Below, piece after piece: positions 1-8,049 of a DNA stretch of 41,895 nt. Positions within the stretch are counted from its first letter, which is position 1. Each line of letters starts with the position of its first letter. A program made the translations under genes and the position numbers. The DNA lies in NCBI GenBank assembly GCA_001816475.1, contig MHCC01000015.1:402-42296 (forward strand). Direction: 5' to 3'. This DNA comes from Candidatus Blackburnbacteria bacterium RIFCSPLOWO2_01_FULL_40_20. GTDB taxonomy: Bacteria > Patescibacteriota > Microgenomatia > UBA8517 > UBA10165. The notes below the pieces were generated by a model. It was given only the letters and a program-made list of their open reading frames with translations, ran no database searches and was not told the DNA's origin.

Positions 1-1030
1 GACTGTAATGGGTATGGGTTTGTCATCAGGAGGTCACCTAACCCACGGGCATCCGAACATTACATTTTCCGGAAAATACTTTAATTCGGTTCAATTTGGA
101 GTTGAAGAAGACGGGCGAATTGATTATGAAAAAGTATTGGAGTTGGCAAAGAAAGAAAAGCCGAAGTTGATGATTATTGGCACTACCGCCTACCCGCTTA
201 TTCTTGATTGGAAAAAATTTGGCGAGATTGCAGATTCAATTGGGGCATGGTTTGTTGCAGATATTTCCCATGTCGCAGGGTTAATTGTCGCAGGAGTTTA
301 CCCAACTCCCGTTAAATATGCCCACGTCATAACAACTACTACCCACAAAACTTTAAGGGGTCCAAGGGGGGCAATTATAATGGCTACTGATAAAGGTATA
401 GATAAGCAAAGCTTGTCGCTTCACGATAAAGATAAAGAACTGGCAAAGAAAATTGATCGGGCGGTTTTTCCGGGAATGCAGGGTGGGCCACATGACAATG
501 TGACTGCGGCGATTGCACAATGTTTGTATGAGGCAGAGCAACCGGAGTTTAAAGAATATGGTAGGCAAGTTATCGAAAATGCCAAGGCCTTGGCTGCGGT
601 CCTGAGTGAGCGAAGCGAACCGAAGGACAAATTGACGTTAGTCGGTGGTAGCACTGAATCACACTTGATATTAATTGATTTGCGACCGCAAAATTTATCT
701 GGGAATGTCGTTGCCGAAGCTTTGGAGGTTGCAGGAATTGTGACCAATAGAAACAGTGTGCCGGGAGACACTTCTCCATTTTATCCGTCAGGCTTGCGTA
801 TCGGGACACCGGCAGTTACAACACGCGGAATGGGTAAGAGTGAAATGGAAAAAATCGCTGAGTGGATTTTGGCAGTAATTGATCACGTAAAAGACGAAAA
901 ATTACCAAGCATGCAAGAAGAAAGATCAAAGTTTTTACAAGAGTTCCGAGCAAGAATTAAAGATGATAAATTCTTGTTAGAAGTTGCTCAAGAGGTTAAA
1001 TCTCTTTGCTCCAAATTTCCAACACGTTAA
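1..1030 (+). CDS. glyA: Serine hydroxymethyltransferase, 5'-truncated by window edge
   Basis: Frame open from nt 2; SSGGHLTHGH, PLP-lysine motif TTTTHKTLRGPRG, AVFPGMQGGPH and SHLILIDLRP are SHMT signatures. Confidence 0.97.
   Translation, partial: TVMGMGLSSGGHLTHGHPNITFSGKYFNSVQFGVEEDGRIDYEKVLELAKKEKPKLMIIGTTAYPLILDWKKFGEIADSIGAWFVADISHVAGLIVAGVYPTPVKYAHVITTTTHKTLRGPRGAIIMATDKGIDKQSLSLHDKDKELAKKIDRAVFPGMQGGPHDNVTAAIAQCLYEAEQPEFKEYGRQVIENAKALAAVLSERSEPKDKLTLVGGSTESHLILIDLRPQNLSGNVVAEALEVAGIVTNRNSVPGDTSPFYPSGLRIGTPAVTTRGMGKSEMEKIAEWILAVIDHVKDEKLPSMQEERSKFLQEFRARIKDDKFLLEVAQEVKSLCSKFPTR
401..438 (+). repeat. Single diverged copy of the dnaX 24-bp unit inside glyA
   Basis: GATAAGCAAAGCTTGTCGCTTCACGATAAAGATAAAGAA; 21 of 24 bases match the dnaX unit; translates DKQSLSLHDKDKE. 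Confidence 0.88.
599..628. repeat. Hairpin-type element inside glyA (LSERSEPKD)
   Basis: GTCCTGAGTGAGCGAAGCGAACCGAAGGAC with GTCCT/AGGAC ends; resembles the intergenic element near 34190. Confidence 0.5.
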
Positions 1031-1278
1031 TTGTAAATTGTTGCGCGGTGGCCAGCGGTAACGATACGCACAATTTGATCTTTTCTATTCACCGTATAAA
1101 TAATTCTGTAAAAACCAACTCTGTAGGAAAGTCTTCCTGTAAGTTCTTTGGTCAAAGGCTTTCCCTCGAGCGGGTTTTGTTTTAACTCATAAAGTGCATT
1201 AATAATTGCTTCTTTGTGTAACCTTGAAATTTTTCTAATCTCTCTATTAGCTTTTGAAGAAATAAGCAGTTTATACAT
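1027..1278 (-). CDS. RelE/ParE-family type II toxin
   Basis: 83 aa; KANREIRKISRLHKEAIINAL...GRLSYRVGFYRIIYTV is RelE-like; directly downstream of a Phd/YefM-like ORF. Confidence 0.85.
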   Translation of the reverse strand: MYKLLISSKANREIRKISRLHKEAIINALYELKQNPLEGKPLTKELTGRLSYRVGFYRIIYTVNRKDQIVRIVTAGHRATIYN

Positions 1279-1283
1279 GGAGA

Positions 1284-1556
1284 TTATTCAAGTTTCAATT
1301 CTTTTTTAAGTTCTTCGAAAGTAACAAATTTTCCTTCCTTGAAGTCTTTTTCACCTTGCTTAATTGCTTTCATGAGTCCCGGATCTGCCATAATTTCCAT
1401 AGTTTCTTTCCAGGATTCGTATTCTTCAACTGACATTAAAATTGCAGCAGGAGAACCGTTAACGGTTATAATGTATTCATCCAGTTGCTTGCTGGCTTTT
1501 TCAACGAGAGTCGCAAGATTTTCTCGTGCTTTTGTAATCGGCAATGTTTTTGTCAT
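1284..1556 (-). CDS. Phd/YefM-family antitoxin
   Basis: 90 aa; ITKARENLATLVEKASKQLDEYIITVNGSPAAILMSVEEYESWKET is typical Phd/YefM. Confidence 0.88.
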   Translation of the reverse strand: MTKTLPITKARENLATLVEKASKQLDEYIITVNGSPAAILMSVEEYESWKETMEIMADPGLMKAIKQGEKDFKEGKFVTFEELKKELKLE

Positions 1557-1559
1557 ATA

Positions 1560-1593
1560 TTGACATATTACATAATTCTGTACATAATGTCAA
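1560..1593. promoter_or_regulatory. Dyad operator/promoter between TA operon and folD
   Basis: TTGACAT...ATGTCAA dyad. Minus strand reads TTGACA-N17-TAATAT ending 8 nt before the antitoxin ATG; plus strand reads TTGACA-N17-CATAAT. Confidence 0.6.
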
Positions 1594-1628
1594 GTTGGTG
1601 CTAGTGTAGAAAGGAATGCGATTATCAT

Positions 1629-2444
1629 ATGGTTCACGTTTTTAATGGTAAGAAGTTTGCACAAAAAAAAGAAGAAGAACTGCGTATTAAAGTTTCGAGG
1701 CTACACCTTAAAGGTGTAGCCGTAAAGTTGGCAGTTATTATTGTTGGAAATAACGAAGCTTCTAAAATATATGTGAATTTAAAGGAAAAAGCAGCGGAAC
1801 GTATTGGGATAGTGTTTCAGTTGATTGAGTTACAAATGGCAACAAAGGAAATGCTACTTCATTTGATTGAAGGACTTAATGAGGATACATCAGTGAATGG
1901 AATTATGGTTCAGTTGCCTCTTATCGACGAACTCGTTCAAAACAAGGATGAGATATTAAAGTCTATTAACAGTGAAAAAGATGTAGATGGTTTGCGCGAA
2001 GACAGTCGATTTCTTCCGGCAACAGCAAAGGCAATTCTTCATTCGGTTAAAGCGGCACAAAACATGGGTTACTTGGACAAACATTGGGATGATATTGTCG
2101 CTTGTGTTGTCGGCGCATCCGGAATGGTAGGGAGACCGGTCGTTCGTGATTTAAAACAAAAAGGTGTTAAGGTTTTAGAGTGCGATGTTAACACACGAAA
2201 CTTGGCCAAAGCCACTATTCAAGCAGATTTGTTGGTTAGCGCAACAGGAGTTCCAAATCTTATCAAAGGCGACATGGTTAAAAAAGGCGCAGTAGTAATT
2301 GATGTTGGTGCGCCAAAAGGTGATGTTAATTTTGAAGAAGTTTCGCGCGTTGCTTCTTTTATAACTCCAGTTCCTGGCGGGATAGGGCCAGTTACAGTTG
2401 TTTCACTTCTGGAAAACACAGTTCTTGCAGTTTCAAAAGGTTAA
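1629..2444 (+). CDS. folD: Methylenetetrahydrofolate dehydrogenase/cyclohydrolase
   Basis: VKLAVIIVGNNEASKIYV, GIMVQLPL, KDVDG, VVGASGMVGRPV, TPVPGGIGPVTV motifs. Confidence 0.96.
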   Translation: MVHVFNGKKFAQKKEEELRIKVSRLHLKGVAVKLAVIIVGNNEASKIYVNLKEKAAERIGIVFQLIELQMATKEMLLHLIEGLNEDTSVNGIMVQLPLIDELVQNKDEILKSINSEKDVDGLREDSRFLPATAKAILHSVKAAQNMGYLDKHWDDIVACVVGASGMVGRPVVRDLKQKGVKVLECDVNTRNLAKATIQADLLVSATGVPNLIKGDMVKKGAVVIDVGAPKGDVNFEEVSRVASFITPVPGGIGPVTVVSLLENTVLAVSKG

Positions 2445-2533
2445 TTTTTGCGGGGTGTTTGTAATAATTTTATTATTAGCTATACCCAAAATACATCGAT
2501 ACAACTTCATCAAAAGCATTTTGGGTTCAAAAT

Positions 2534-2565
2534 CACTTACTTGAGTTTGCAAACTCAAGTAAGTG
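2534..2565. repeat. Perfect 32-bp palindrome, intergenic
   Basis: CACTTACTTGAGTTTGCAAACTCAAGTAAGTG equals its own reverse complement. Confidence 0.9.
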
Positions 2566-2582
2566 GAGTTTATACTAAAAGT

Positions 2583-4889
2583 ATGGAGGCTTTACTAAAC
2601 AGTCTGTTGTTGTATTTTGTTTTACTCCTCACGATCGTTACTTCGCCGTTTATTATCCTTAAAGTAATTAAGAAATTTAAATTTGATAAAGAAGTAAAAG
2701 AAAATCTTGCCCATGACACGTGGGTACGCCTTTTGATTAGAATGCCTTCAAAAAACGAAGGAAAAGAAGAAGAGATGGAAGTACTCATCAGATCTTTGCA
2801 CCACATACTCTCAAGTAACACTTCAATAAATTTTGAAATTGTTTCAATAAATCAGTTTTTAAGATTTTATGTTGTAATTCCTGCCAACTTAAAAAGTGTT
2901 GTTGAGTCTCAACTTTTTGCCCAATACCCGGAGGCTGAAATTGAGGAATCACAAGAATATTTAAGTGAGTTTGGACAAGACTCGGCGCAAGCTGAGTTAA
3001 GATTCAGAAAACTTAGCGTTCACCCTTTTTCAACTTACAGAGAATCTGAAGAGAATCTTTTAAAACAAGTTTGGGCAATGCTTTCAAAAACAGAAGGGCA
3101 AGACAGAGTTTATATCCAATTGTCGTTAAGGCGGATTGGCTCAAGGTTTTGGGATAGAGGTTTGCGATACATGCACTTTTTGTTTTTTGGACCAAAATAT
3201 GATTCAGATAACAAACCCACGCCGTCGTATCTAAAACTAACAGACGATCTGTATGAAGGTGTATTAAGAATTATTCATGTCTCACAAGACAAAAAAAGTG
3301 CAAATGAAAAGTTAAAAGCTTTGTGTGCGCTTTTTAAATCAACAAAAGGTGCAAATGAATTGAAAGTTAAAAAATCTCTATTTTTAAAATATATTGACGA
3401 AGCTTTTCGAGCCAGAGTTTTTGATTCAGGTGATCTTTGGACGCCAAGGGAAATTGCAACTGTTTATCATTTCTTACCCTACAAAGGTACTGCAGCTTCA
3501 AACGTGGCAAATACCACATCAAAAAGATCACCAGCCCCAGAATACCTTCCTCGCGAAGGAGAAGTTGATCCGAAAGAAGTTTCATTTTTTGGAGTGACAA
3601 ATTACAGAAATGAAGAAAAAGTTTTCGGGATTAAAAGAGCAGACAGGCGGCAACACATGTACGTGGTTGGGAAAACGGGAGTTGGGAAAAGTAAATTGAT
3701 GGAGCTTTTGTGCGTTTCAGATATTCTAAATGGTGACGGGTGTTGTTTCTTGGATCCACACGGAGATTCTGTTGATGAGCTTTTAAAATATGTTCCAAAA
3801 TCGCGCATGGAAGATGTTATTTATGTAAACCCTGGGGATCGTGATTTCCCTGTTGGTTTTAACCCCCTAGAGCCCCTGCAAGAACAAGAAACAAAACACA
3901 GGCTGTCAAGCTTTTTTGTGGCAATTTTCAAAAAGCTTTTTGAGGCGACTTGGAACCCCAGAATGGAACATTTAATTCGATACGTCACTCTTGCACTTCT
4001 TGATACCCCCGACTCAAATGTTTTAGGAATTGAGCGAATGTTGTCTGATACGAAGTTTAGACAACGCGTGATTATGCAAATTCAAGACCCGGTTGTTAAA
4101 AGTTTTTGGACAAACGAATTCGGATCTTGGAACGAGAGATACGCTAATGACGCAGTTGTGCCAATCTTAAATAAAGTTGGTCAGTTTATTTCAAATCCAG
4201 TAATTCGCAACATGGTTGGACAAACGAGAAACGCCTTGGACTTTGAAAAGTTTATGAATGAAGGAAAAATTGTACTTATCAATTTATCAAAAGGAAAACT
4301 TGGAGAGGATAACACATCGTTACTCGGATCGATGTTTATTACGAAAATTCAACAAGCCGCGCTTGCACGGTCGAAAATGAGAGAGGAAGAAAGGCGAGAC
4401 TTTTATTTTTATGTTGACGAATTTCAAAATTTTGCAAATGAGGCATTTTCAAGTATCTTGTCAGAAGCCCGAAAGTATCATCTAAATTTAACGATCGCCC
4501 ACCAATATATTGCCCAACTTCCGCAAGACGTTAAAGCAACAGCATTTGGAAATGTTGGGTCTTTGGTTTCTTTTGCGGTTGGGGGTGATGATGCAAACTA
4601 CTTAACACGCGAGTTGTTGGCAGTTTTTGCACCTGAAGATTTGATCAATTTAAATAAACGGGAAATGTATGTAAAACTTCTAGTAGACGGGAAAGTAACC
4701 CCACCTTTTTCTGCAAAAACCATAAATTTACAGAAGCCAGAGCGAGATTATTCAAATCAAATTTTGGATTTTTCACGAATGAAGTACGGGCGAAATAGAA
4801 CCGAAGTAGAGCGAGAAATAGAAAAGTGGACAAATGCTACGCAATCTGTTGCTACTTCTGCGTCTGATTTTCCAGAGCCGATTATTTGA
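2583..4889 (+). CDS. VirD4/TraG-like (TraM-recognition-type) P-loop ATPase with N-terminal TM segment
   Basis: Walker A VVGKTGVGKSK, CCFLDPHGD, Walker B-like FYFYVDEFQNFA. ORF track start at 2448 is a TTG inside palindromic intergenic DNA; ATG at 2583 begins the TM helix. Confidence 0.85.
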   Translation: MEALLNSLLLYFVLLLTIVTSPFIILKVIKKFKFDKEVKENLAHDTWVRLLIRMPSKNEGKEEEMEVLIRSLHHILSSNTSINFEIVSINQFLRFYVVIPANLKSVVESQLFAQYPEAEIEESQEYLSEFGQDSAQAELRFRKLSVHPFSTYRESEENLLKQVWAMLSKTEGQDRVYIQLSLRRIGSRFWDRGLRYMHFLFFGPKYDSDNKPTPSYLKLTDDLYEGVLRIIHVSQDKKSANEKLKALCALFKSTKGANELKVKKSLFLKYIDEAFRARVFDSGDLWTPREIATVYHFLPYKGTAASNVANTTSKRSPAPEYLPREGEVDPKEVSFFGVTNYRNEEKVFGIKRADRRQHMYVVGKTGVGKSKLMELLCVSDILNGDGCCFLDPHGDSVDELLKYVPKSRMEDVIYVNPGDRDFPVGFNPLEPLQEQETKHRLSSFFVAIFKKLFEATWNPRMEHLIRYVTLALLDTPDSNVLGIERMLSDTKFRQRVIMQIQDPVVKSFWTNEFGSWNERYANDAVVPILNKVGQFISNPVIRNMVGQTRNALDFEKFMNEGKIVLINLSKGKLGEDNTSLLGSMFITKIQQAALARSKMREEERRDFYFYVDEFQNFANEAFSSILSEARKYHLNLTIAHQYIAQLPQDVKATAFGNVGSLVSFAVGGDDANYLTRELLAVFAPEDLINLNKREMYVKLLVDGKVTPPFSAKTINLQKPERDYSNQILDFSRMKYGRNRTEVEREIEKWTNATQSVATSASDFPEPII

Positions 4890-4891
4890 AA

Positions 4892-5317
4892 TTATTTGGA
4901 TGGTGAAAGTGGCGGAAGGCTTAGATAATCCTCGATTCTTTTCACCCGGGGAGCGTAGTAGTTGTCAAGTGAAATAAAAAGTTTATCAAATTTTTTCTCG
5001 ATTCTAACTTGACCCTTTTGCAACTTATCAACCTTTGATTCTACTTTTATGAGTCTGTTATTGATGGGTGACAGTTCTTCTTTGACGATGGCACGTGTTT
5101 CTTCTTGAACTATTTTCTTAGTTTCTTCTTGAACTATCTTTCTTGTTTCAGATGCAACTATCTTTCTTGTTTCAGATGCAACGATCTTTCTTGTTTCAGA
5201 TGCAACGATCTTTCTTGTTTCAGATGCAACGATCTTTCTTGTTTCAGAGATGACTATTGTTCTAGTTTCGCTATGTATTATTTTGGTGATTTGAGCCAAG
5301 TCTCTTTTTGTTAGCAT
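4892..5317 (-). CDS. Coiled-coil protein with tandem octapeptide repeats (ETRKIVAS)
   Basis: About eight 8-aa repeats, then KVDKLQKGQVRIEKKFDKLF. Confidence 0.7.
   Translation of the reverse strand: MLTKRDLAQITKIIHSETRTIVISETRKIVASETRKIVASETRKIVASETRKIVASETRKIVQEETKKIVQEETRAIVKEELSPINNRLIKVESKVDKLQKGQVRIEKKFDKLFISLDNYYAPRVKRIEDYLSLPPLSPSK
5136..5255. repeat. 24-bp tandem repeat array (atctttcttgtttcagatgcaacg) within the coiled-coil ORF
   Basis: Five near-identical consecutive 24-bp units at 5136, 5160, 5184, 5208 and 5232. Confidence 0.9.
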
Positions 5318-5367
5318 AATTTCAATATACTCTTTAGAGCAAAAATTACAAGAATGCTAAGTAGTTC

Positions 5368-6291
5368 TTAATATACCAAGTTAGCCCAACCGAGGTTTTT
5401 TGATGCTAAGTCTGCTAAAATTTCTTTACTTATTCGTTCGTATTCTTCTTTTGAAAATTTCCTGTTTAATATACAATATTCATCTTTTCGGTTTATGCCA
5501 ACACACCCCAAGCAATGGCTTACATTTGAGCAATCAAAAAGGTATGCACTATCTTGACAGTATGCACACCACACCATGTGGTGACAATTAAATAAGCTTG
5601 CCGAGTCAGTTACTTCGTAAGACAATTGATTTTCGCTTGACTGGGTTATGTCAAAGCAAGTTTTGCTGTGATAAGCATCAAACATGTAACTCGAGTCTTC
5701 ATTGCCTAAAGCATCAAAAAGAAGATAGCTGTTCTTATTTCTGTAAAAGTAATTTCCGTAACTTGAATTAACATTGTCCAGCTCGTTAGTTTGAGTGTAT
5801 GGATATAACTTTTTTAACTCATCAAGAATTTCAAAAACTCTACCCTTTGGCAAAGCTTTGTATTGGGGTAGTAAACGGCGATAGTCTGCTTCTGATAGCT
5901 GTCTGTTAAATATGCAAAAAGATTTATTTTTTAGGTTTGTACAACCAAACACATCATGGCAGTTGGAACTTCGGCAGCAAAAACTTGCGTCCCTCATGTT
6001 TGCACAATTATCGATATATTCACAGTTGTAGCACTTTAGTGCATCGTTGCATTCGTATGACAATTCCGACTCGGAACTATAATCGCAATCGAAACACTTA
6101 ACCATAAGGGAAGAATCGTAAATGTACGCAGAGTCTACCGTTTTTATTGTTTCAAAGGCCCAATAAAGGTTTTTGGAGTAGTAAACGTTGTTGCCCCACT
6201 CAGTTCCTTCAGAGTGCAAAATTTGGGATGGAATTCGTGGTCTTAAGGCAATTAGCCTATTAAGCTCGTTAAGAAATTCTTCTGCTGTCAT
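5368..6291 (-). CDS. Cys-rich hypothetical protein with internal repeats
   Basis: 307 aa; repeated C-x-x-C pairs and two copies of an NLKNKSFCIFNRQLSEADYRRL / GINRKDEYCILNRKFSKEEYERI module. Confidence 0.75.
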   Translation of the reverse strand: MTAEEFLNELNRLIALRPRIPSQILHSEGTEWGNNVYYSKNLYWAFETIKTVDSAYIYDSSLMVKCFDCDYSSESELSYECNDALKCYNCEYIDNCANMRDASFCCRSSNCHDVFGCTNLKNKSFCIFNRQLSEADYRRLLPQYKALPKGRVFEILDELKKLYPYTQTNELDNVNSSYGNYFYRNKNSYLLFDALGNEDSSYMFDAYHSKTCFDITQSSENQLSYEVTDSASLFNCHHMVWCAYCQDSAYLFDCSNVSHCLGCVGINRKDEYCILNRKFSKEEYERISKEILADLASKNLGWANLVY

Positions 6292-6638
6292 GCCGTATTT
6301 TCTGTCGGTTGATTTTGTGGCGCTACGACTGTTGTTTCGGGGAGCGGGTCTGCAATTATCGGATCATTTTCAGCAGTATGCTTCTCATAATCCTCACGGC
6401 AAAGAATCATGTTCGTTACTTTTTGAGGATCGTACGAAACCACGATGTTTTTTCCACATTTTTGACAAGTAGTTTTGAAAAGTTGTCGCTTGCCTCGCAA
6501 TTCAAGTCTTCTTTCTTGCCTGCAATACGGACACTCTAGAGGGAGAGGGAGACCTTTTTCCTTCAAGAATTGTTGCTCGGGGTCAATTATTAAAAACTGC
6601 TTTTGACACTTATTACAAGTTTGAGTAATAGCAGCCAT
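6288..6638 (-). CDS. Zinc-ribbon protein
   Basis: CNKC...CPYC and CQKC...C motifs; 4-nt overlap with the downstream Cys-rich gene. ORF track starts at 6674; ATG 6638 (MAAITQTCNKC) is likelier. Confidence 0.7.
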   Translation of the reverse strand: MAAITQTCNKCQKQFLIIDPEQQFLKEKGLPLPLECPYCRQERRLELRGKRQLFKTTCQKCGKNIVVSYDPQKVTNMILCREDYEKHTAENDPIIADPLPETTVVAPQNQPTENTA

Positions 6639-6758
6639 CAAACAAAGCATACATAAAGTAAATCTTGCTTTCAAGTATCAGCTTTGTTATACTATATTCA
6701 ATACACACATGCGGCCCTCCTTCGCCAAAGCTTCGGAAGGGTAAAGCGCGAGGGAAAC

Positions 6759-6806
6759 AGCTCCTGAGGTCTTAAAAACCCCGGTCGAATGGAGGAACAA
6801 GGAGCT
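6759..6806 (+). promoter_or_regulatory. Possible Shine-Dalgarno-sequestering leader of rpsB
   Basis: AGCTCCT (6759-6765) is perfectly complementary to AGGAGCT (6800-6806), which overlaps the SD (AAGGAG) of the ATG at 6815. Confidence 0.4.
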
Positions 6807-6814
6807 TTTTCAAT

Positions 6815-7567
6815 ATGCAAGTAACTTTAGAACAATTATTGGAAGCTGGTGCTCATTTTGGGCATCAAACTAGGCGTTGGAACCCTAAAATGGCTCCATA
6901 TATTTACGCGTCCCATAACGGCGTTCATATTTTTGATTTGGCTAAAACTCGAGAATCTCTTCTTGTCGCTTGTGATGCAGTTAAAAAAGTTGTTGCCTCC
7001 GGTGGCGTGGTTTTGTTTGTCGGTACAAAGCGTCAAGCTAAAGACTTTGTAACTGAGGCTGCAAAAGCTGTTGGTATGCCATACGTTACTAATCGCTGGC
7101 TTGGTGGAATGTTGACAAACTTTGAGCAAATTAGAAGGTCTGTTAAGAAGCTTGAGGATTTGCGCAAGGGTATGGCCGCAGGAGAATTCGATTCGCACAC
7201 AAAGAAGGAAAGAATTTTAATTGACAAAGAAATTGCGCGCCTTGAACGGATATTGGGTGGCGTTGAAACGCTTAAAAAACTTCCTGACTTAATGTTTGTT
7301 GTTGATACCCACGAAGAGCGTTTAGCAGTTCATGAGGCAAACATGCTTGGAATTCCAGTTGTTGGAATAGTTGATACAAACGCCGACCCAACAATTATTG
7401 AATATCCAATTCCTGCAAATGACGATGCTGCGCGAAGTGTTGAACTTTTGGTAGAATTTGCTAAAGAGTCGATTGAGGAAGGACAAGGCAGGGGTAGGGA
7501 TAAAGATAAAGAGTCTAAGAAAGATAAAGTCAAAGTTAAAAAATCAAAAATCAAAAATACAATTTAA
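6815..7567 (+). CDS. rpsB: 30S ribosomal protein S2
   Basis: LLEAGAHFGHQTRRWNPKMAPYIY; FVGTKRQAKD; TNRWLGGMLTN. Confidence 0.98.
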   Translation: MQVTLEQLLEAGAHFGHQTRRWNPKMAPYIYASHNGVHIFDLAKTRESLLVACDAVKKVVASGGVVLFVGTKRQAKDFVTEAAKAVGMPYVTNRWLGGMLTNFEQIRRSVKKLEDLRKGMAAGEFDSHTKKERILIDKEIARLERILGGVETLKKLPDLMFVVDTHEERLAVHEANMLGIPVVGIVDTNADPTIIEYPIPANDDAARSVELLVEFAKESIEEGQGRGRDKDKESKKDKVKVKKSKIKNTI

Positions 7568-7591
7568 TGTTCAAATATATTTGAAAAATAT

Positions 7592-8035
7592 ATGATAGAT
7601 AAAATTAAAAAACTTCGAGATGAGACTGCAGCTCCGATTCACGACATCAAGCGAGCTTTGGAAGAGGCTGGTGGAGACGAAACAAAGGCAAAAGAGATTT
7701 TGAAAAAGTCTGGATTTGCCCAAGCGGACAAGAAAGCGGCACGAGAGACCAAGGCTGGACGAGTATTCTCATATATTCATCACTCAGGAACTGTTGGTGC
7801 ACAAGTAATAGTTCTTTGCGAAACAGATTTTGTTGCAAGAACTGATGAGTTCCAAAACTTGGGTCGGGAAATTGCAATGCAAGTTGCGTCCATGAATCCC
7901 GAAAGCGTTGAAGAGCTTCTTTCGCAAGACTACATTAGAGAATCTGGAAAAACTATTGAAACTTTAATCAAAGAAGTAATTGCAAAAACAGGTGAGAACA
8001 TGCAGATAAGAGAGTTCAAAAGATTGGAAGTCTGA
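7592..8035 (+). CDS. tsf: Elongation factor Ts, short form (147 aa)
   Basis: KIKKLRDETAAPIHDIKRALEEAGGDETKAKEILKKSG; LCETDFVARTDEF. Confidence 0.95.
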   Translation: MIDKIKKLRDETAAPIHDIKRALEEAGGDETKAKEILKKSGFAQADKKAARETKAGRVFSYIHHSGTVGAQVIVLCETDFVARTDEFQNLGREIAMQVASMNPESVEELLSQDYIRESGKTIETLIKEVIAKTGENMQIREFKRLEV

Positions 8036-8049
8036 TATACTGAAGTTGT

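Noticed and set aside
2448-2582. N-terminal extension of the VirD4-like ORF from TTG
   Set aside because: Encoded by palindromic intergenic DNA; ATG 2583 starts a plausible TM helix.
5105-5314. Plus-strand Cys/Phe repeat ORF (CFRCND)
   Set aside because: Antisense shadow of the 24-bp array in the coiled-coil gene.
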